Below, piece after piece: positions 60,635-64,000 of a stretch of 64,000 nt of DNA. The stretch is from VXYL01 sp965116345 (lineage in GTDB: Bacteria > Pseudomonadota > Gammaproteobacteria > Pseudomonadales > Azotimanducaceae). The stretch spans positions 2,604,001 to 2,668,000 of the forward strand of contig OZ220680.1 in NCBI GenBank assembly GCA_965116345.1, in the 5' to 3' direction. Every line of letters begins with the position of its first letter. Position 1 is the stretch's first letter. The notes under the pieces were generated by a model. The model saw only the letters and a list, made by a program, of their open reading frames with translations, was not told the origin of the DNA and searched no databases. Both the position numbers and the translations under genes were made by a program.

Positions 60635-61331
60635 CATCTTCACGAGCGAGTGCCAGACGCTAGTCAACACCGTCAACTGCGTTGGCGTGATGGGGACGGG
60701 CCTCGCTTTGGAATTCAAGCTGCGGTATCCGGCAATGTACCGTCGCTACGTGCGCCATTGCCAGGAGGGCAACTTGACCATCGGCAAACTCTGGCTCTAC
60801 AAGCCCGAACCGGGAGAGGGCACGAAGTGGGTGCTCAACTTCCCGACCAAAAACCACTGGAAATACCCGTCCGAGAAGTCGTATCTGCACGAGGGACTTG
60901 AGAAGTTCATCTCGACCTATTCATCCAAGGGAATCAAGTCGATAGCCTTCCCTGTCCTCGGCGGCCGCAACGGTCGCATTCCGGAGGACGTCGCGATTGA
61001 CATCATGACCGGTCATCTCGGTGCCTGCGACATCGACGTCGAGATATACCGCTACGATCCGATGGCGGAAGATGACCTGATTGGACCCTTGAGGCATGCT
61101 TGGACCAACATTCCCGACACCGAACTTGCATCACGCACGGGTCTTCGGCGCGACCGAATCGCCGTCATCCGCGAAGCGTTGGAGCAACACGAGATCCGAA
61201 CCGTGGGTCAACTCGCGTCCGCGAACGGCGTGGGCGAGAAGTCACTGGCTAGGGTGTTCAAGAGCGGCCCAATGCTGATGGGCATCCCTGACCAACCGCA
61301 ACTGGCTCTCCCGGCGGCGAGCGCGACCTAA
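60612..61331 (+). CDS. darG: DarG-type macrodomain antitoxin
   Basis: A 239-residue antitoxin. The N-terminal macrodomain (residues 1-150) is the ADP-ribosyl-DNA hydrolase that reverses DarT, with A-L/T-L-V-N-T-V-N-C-V-G-V-M-G-T-G-L-A and V-L-N-F-P-T-K and F-P-V-L-G-G-R-N-G. The C-terminal part (about 160-239) is likely the toxin-binding region, ending in a helix-hairpin-helix-like I-R-T-V-G-Q-L-A-S-A-N-G-V-G-E. The ATG at 60612 lies inside darT, so translation is coupled. Confidence 0.88.
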   Translation: MIRILSANIFTSECQTLVNTVNCVGVMGTGLALEFKLRYPAMYRRYVRHCQEGNLTIGKLWLYKPEPGEGTKWVLNFPTKNHWKYPSEKSYLHEGLEKFISTYSSKGIKSIAFPVLGGRNGRIPEDVAIDIMTGHLGACDIDVEIYRYDPMAEDDLIGPLRHAWTNIPDTELASRTGLRRDRIAVIREALEQHEIRTVGQLASANGVGEKSLARVFKSGPMLMGIPDQPQLALPAASAT

Positions 61332-61381
61332 CCTCACCGGCGCCCTCGCCAAGCGCCGTGCGCAGCCGTTAAGGTGGTGCC

Positions 61382-62848
61382 ATGGACCGCACCCTGACCC
61401 ACTTCATCGCCGCGCTGCGCAACGCCGAAGTGCGCATCTCGCCGGCGGAGACGCTGGACGCCATGAACGCCGTGGAACTGGTGGGCTATCGGGATCGCAC
61501 TTTCCTCAAGGACTCGCTGGCGCTGGTGCTGCCGAAGACGGCGGACGAGAAGGAGACCTTCGACACCACGTTCGAGCAGTTCTTTTCCTTCGAGGAGGTG
61601 ACCGGAGAGAACGTCGCCGGCGACGGCGACGGCGAAGGCGAGGACGGTGAAGGCGGCGGCGAGGGGCAGGGCGAGGGACTCGGTGGTGGCAAAGGCGCCG
61701 GTGCCAAAGGCCGGAAGAGCAAGTACTCGGCGGCGGCGGAGGAAGAAGAGGAGGAAGACCTCGGCCCCGGTGCCATGACCGAGCCGCGCTCGGCGCTCGG
61801 CCAATTGCTCCTGCACGAGGGCAACGTCGAGCTCACGATGCGCATGGCCGAGGCCGCCAAGGAGGCGGACCTCACCGAGATCCAGGTGTTCACTCAGAAG
61901 GGTCTCTACACCCGCAAGATCATGGATGCCATGGGGCTCGCCGACCTGGTCGCGGAAATCGGCGAGTTGCGTGCGAGTTCGCACACTCCCGAGCGACGTT
62001 TGGCGCAAGAACTCAAGCGCCGCCGGGACTGGCTGCGGGAACTCGTGCGCGACTACGTGGAGCGCCAGTTCCTGCTCCACGCGGACGCCACCGGCAAGCG
62101 GCTGCGCGAGGACCTGCTGCAGAAGGTCAAGCTGTCCAACGTCGAGCACCGCAACTTCCGCCTGATCCAGGAGATCGTGCTGCGCATGGCGAAGCGGCTC
62201 GCCGCGCTGCACTCCCGGCGGCGCAAGGTGTTCAAGCGCGGCCAACTCCACGTGTCGCGAACCCTGCGCCACAACATGAGCTACGACGGCGCGATCTTCG
62301 ACCTGCACTGGAAGTCGGTGAAGGTGGACCGGCCGAAGGTGTTCGCCATCTGCGACGTGTCCGGTTCGGTGTCCGCCTACGCGCGGTTCATGCTGATGTT
62401 CCTCTACAGTCTCGAGGAGGTGATGCCGAAGGTGCGCTCGTTCGCGTTCTCCTCGGACCTGGCCGAGGTCACGGACCTGTTCGAACGCAACAAGATCGAG
62501 GACGCCATCGCCAAGACGCTGCGCGACTACTCGGGCGGCTCCACCGACTACGGCCAGGCCTTCCAGGACTTCCGCAAGGTGTGCATGGACGACGTCGACA
62601 ACCGCACCACGATCATCATCCTCGGCGATGCCCGCAACAACTACGGCGACCCGCGCACCGACATCCTTAAGGAAATGTATGATCGGGCCAAGCGCGTCAT
62701 CTGGCTGAACCCGGAGTCGCGCAACACGTGGAACGTCGGCGATGCGGAAATGCGCAAGTACACGGCCTATGTCCACCAGGCCGAGGAATGCAACTCGCTC
62801 ATGCACCTGAATCGCATCGTCGGTAACCTTCTGCGCATGGTGTCCTAG
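61382..62848 (+). CDS. CoxE-like VWA domain protein, MoxR partner
   Basis: A 488-residue protein of the CoxE/VWA type. An N-terminal helical domain is followed by a Gly/Glu-rich low-complexity linker (about residues 80-125), a second helical part, and a C-terminal VWA domain with the MIDAS D-V-S-G-S-V-S near residue 325. It likely works with the MoxR ATPase at 59013 as a metal-insertion or enzyme-activation complex. In many genomes such genes are adjacent; here a DarTG module intervenes. Confidence 0.87.
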   Translation: MDRTLTHFIAALRNAEVRISPAETLDAMNAVELVGYRDRTFLKDSLALVLPKTADEKETFDTTFEQFFSFEEVTGENVAGDGDGEGEDGEGGGEGQGEGLGGGKGAGAKGRKSKYSAAAEEEEEEDLGPGAMTEPRSALGQLLLHEGNVELTMRMAEAAKEADLTEIQVFTQKGLYTRKIMDAMGLADLVAEIGELRASSHTPERRLAQELKRRRDWLRELVRDYVERQFLLHADATGKRLREDLLQKVKLSNVEHRNFRLIQEIVLRMAKRLAALHSRRRKVFKRGQLHVSRTLRHNMSYDGAIFDLHWKSVKVDRPKVFAICDVSGSVSAYARFMLMFLYSLEEVMPKVRSFAFSSDLAEVTDLFERNKIEDAIAKTLRDYSGGSTDYGQAFQDFRKVCMDDVDNRTTIIILGDARNNYGDPRTDILKEMYDRAKRVIWLNPESRNTWNVGDAEMRKYTAYVHQAEECNSLMHLNRIVGNLLRMVS

Positions 62849-62872
62849 AGGGTTGACGGGACACTAGAAGCC

Positions 62873-64000
62873 ATGAGCGAGATCGCCGATACGCCAAGTC
62901 CAGACGTCCCTGGGGGCGCGGCGGGTACCGGTCTCGACCTCCGCTCTCTCGGCCAACTGCTTTACCTGGGTGCCATCGGCTTCGGTGCCTTGGCGTTGCT
63001 GCTGTGGGCACTGGCGCAATGGAACGAAGGCGGTGCCGGCGAGGCGGTGGACGCCGTCACCGGAACCATCACACTCTCCCTGGGGGGCGAACCGCCGCAG
63101 CTGGACTCCACGCGCGGCACCGACGCGGTGAGCTTCAACATCCTCGGCCACACCATGGAGGGTCTGCTGCGCTACGACGCCGACAACCGGCTGGTGGGCG
63201 GCGTCGCCGAGCGCTGGCAGATCGACGATGCCACGGCGACCTTCTGGCTTCGCCCGGAGGCCCGTTGGAGCAGCGGCGAGCCGATCACGGCGGACGACTT
63301 CGTGTTCGCCTGGCGCAAGGTGCTGGATCCGCTGAACGCCTCGGAGTACGCCTTCATCCTGTACGGCCTGAAGAACGCCGAGGCGGTGAACCGCGGCGAG
63401 ATGCCGGTGGAATCCCTCGGTGTGTTCGCCGTCGACGACCGCACGCTCGAAGTGCACCTCGAGCGTCCCGTGCCGTACTTCGACAAGCTGGTCGCCTTCG
63501 CCACCTACAACCCGATCAACGAAGCGTTCTACCGGTCCCGGGAGGGGCGCTACGCGGCGGACGCGGACGATCTGTTGTTCAACGGGCCGTTCACCATCGC
63601 GAGTTGGGTGCACGGCGCGAGCATCCGCCTGGAGAAGAACCCGTACTACTGGAATGCCGACCGGATTCGCCTGAACGCCATCGACTACGCTTACTTCACC
63701 ACCGACTCGAACGCCATCATCAACCTGTTCAAGGACGGCAAGACGGCGCTCGCGGGCCTGGTCGCGGAGAACCTCAACGATGCCCTGCAGCGGCGCTGGC
63801 ACATCAAGCGGTTCAGCGACGGCGCGGTGTTCTTCATGGAGTTCAACCACCGCGAGGATCGGCTGACCCGCAACTATCACCTGCGCAGGGCGATCCAGGC
63901 GGTCAACGATTCGCCGGAGCTGGTCTACAGGATCATCAAGCTCCCCGGGAACCTGCCGGGCGCGTCCCTCTTTCCGGTGTGGCTGAAGGGCGTCGACGGC
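62873..64000 (+). CDS. Peptide ABC transporter substrate-binding protein (3' truncated by window edge)
   Basis: The first 376 codons of an OppA/DppA-type (SBP_bac_5) solute-binding protein; the frame is open at base 64000. The ATG at 62873 gives a cytoplasmic tail of about 25 residues and then one hydrophobic helix (L-L-Y-L-G-A-I-G-F-G-A-L-A-L-L-L-W), so the protein is anchored by an uncleaved N-terminal helix in place of a normal signal peptide. Family motifs are P-P-Q-L-D-S, M-E-G-L-L-R-Y, and W-S-S-G-E-P-I-T-A-D-D-F-V. Start 24 nt after the VWA gene. A permease and ATPase set would be expected next; the yejBEF set here lacks an adjacent binding protein. Confidence 0.85.
   Translation, partial: MSEIADTPSPDVPGGAAGTGLDLRSLGQLLYLGAIGFGALALLLWALAQWNEGGAGEAVDAVTGTITLSLGGEPPQLDSTRGTDAVSFNILGHTMEGLLRYDADNRLVGGVAERWQIDDATATFWLRPEARWSSGEPITADDFVFAWRKVLDPLNASEYAFILYGLKNAEAVNRGEMPVESLGVFAVDDRTLEVHLERPVPYFDKLVAFATYNPINEAFYRSREGRYAADADDLLFNGPFTIASWVHGASIRLEKNPYYWNADRIRLNAIDYAYFTTDSNAIINLFKDGKTALAGLVAENLNDALQRRWHIKRFSDGAVFFMEFNHREDRLTRNYHLRRAIQAVNDSPELVYRIIKLPGNLPGASLFPVWLKGVDG

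Overview
The window is a GC-rich piece of a chromosome from a Pseudomonadota-like bacterium, most likely an uncultured gammaproteobacterial heterotroph. Core genes point that way: YciB, PdxJ, ArgS, ArgE, AhcY and a YejBEF peptide importer. The accessory content (formylglycine-type sulfatases, fused CaiB/BaiF CoA-transferases, a phytanoyl-CoA dioxygenase, a GMC oxidoreductase, Calx-beta surface proteins) resembles that of marine or host-associated lineages. The lineage is an inference from gene content only.

Layout. 0-12.8 kb (+ strand): the 3' part of cobT, two tandem sulfatases, an ankyrin protein, a two-domain CoA-transferase, two beta-lactamase-fold hydrolases and an FG-GAP repeat protein. 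12.8-27.2 kb: an accessory island with three tyrosine recombinases, a double-HTH protein, a Cys-rich zinc-finger-like protein and a 2108-residue Calx-beta/LamG exported protein. The 5' leader of that giant gene carries a perfect (GGCTC)26 tract. Long GC-rich stretches in the island hold only hairpins. 27.2-34.4 kb: PhyH dioxygenase, a second fused CoA-transferase, a YefM-YoeB toxin-antitoxin pair with TGTACA operator motifs, a broken AlkD-like gene, an ABM-domain protein, a NUDIX hydrolase and an NfeD-SPFH pair. 34.4-41.5 kb (- strand): the yejBEF operon with an unrecognised leading gene, then a GMC oxidoreductase with its small subunit. 41.6-45.9 kb (+): yciB-pdxJ-cyclophilin-cold shock-argS, largely overlapping. 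45.9-51.9 kb: a broken sugar/cation symporter, a YeiH-type exporter, a fatty acid desaturase, a HAD phosphatase and ahcY. 52-55.3 kb: a second Calx-beta exported protein. 55.4-57.3 kb (-): CoA-transferase, PNPOx-like protein and a SelW-like selenoprotein whose in-frame UGA hides it from normal gene calling. 57.4-64 kb (+): argE, then a MoxR/VWA pair split by a DarT-DarG toxin-antitoxin system, and the start of a peptide-binding protein.

The main unusual points are the SelW-like selenoprotein, the pentanucleotide tract in front of the giant surface protein, a repeat module of unrecognised family shared by the C-termini of the two Calx-beta proteins, a dispersed hairpin (REPIN-like) family with covarying stems, one copy of which is read in frame inside a sulfatase signal peptide, the DarTG insertion between functionally linked genes, an atypical HIGH motif in ArgRS, and two genes damaged by internal deletions.
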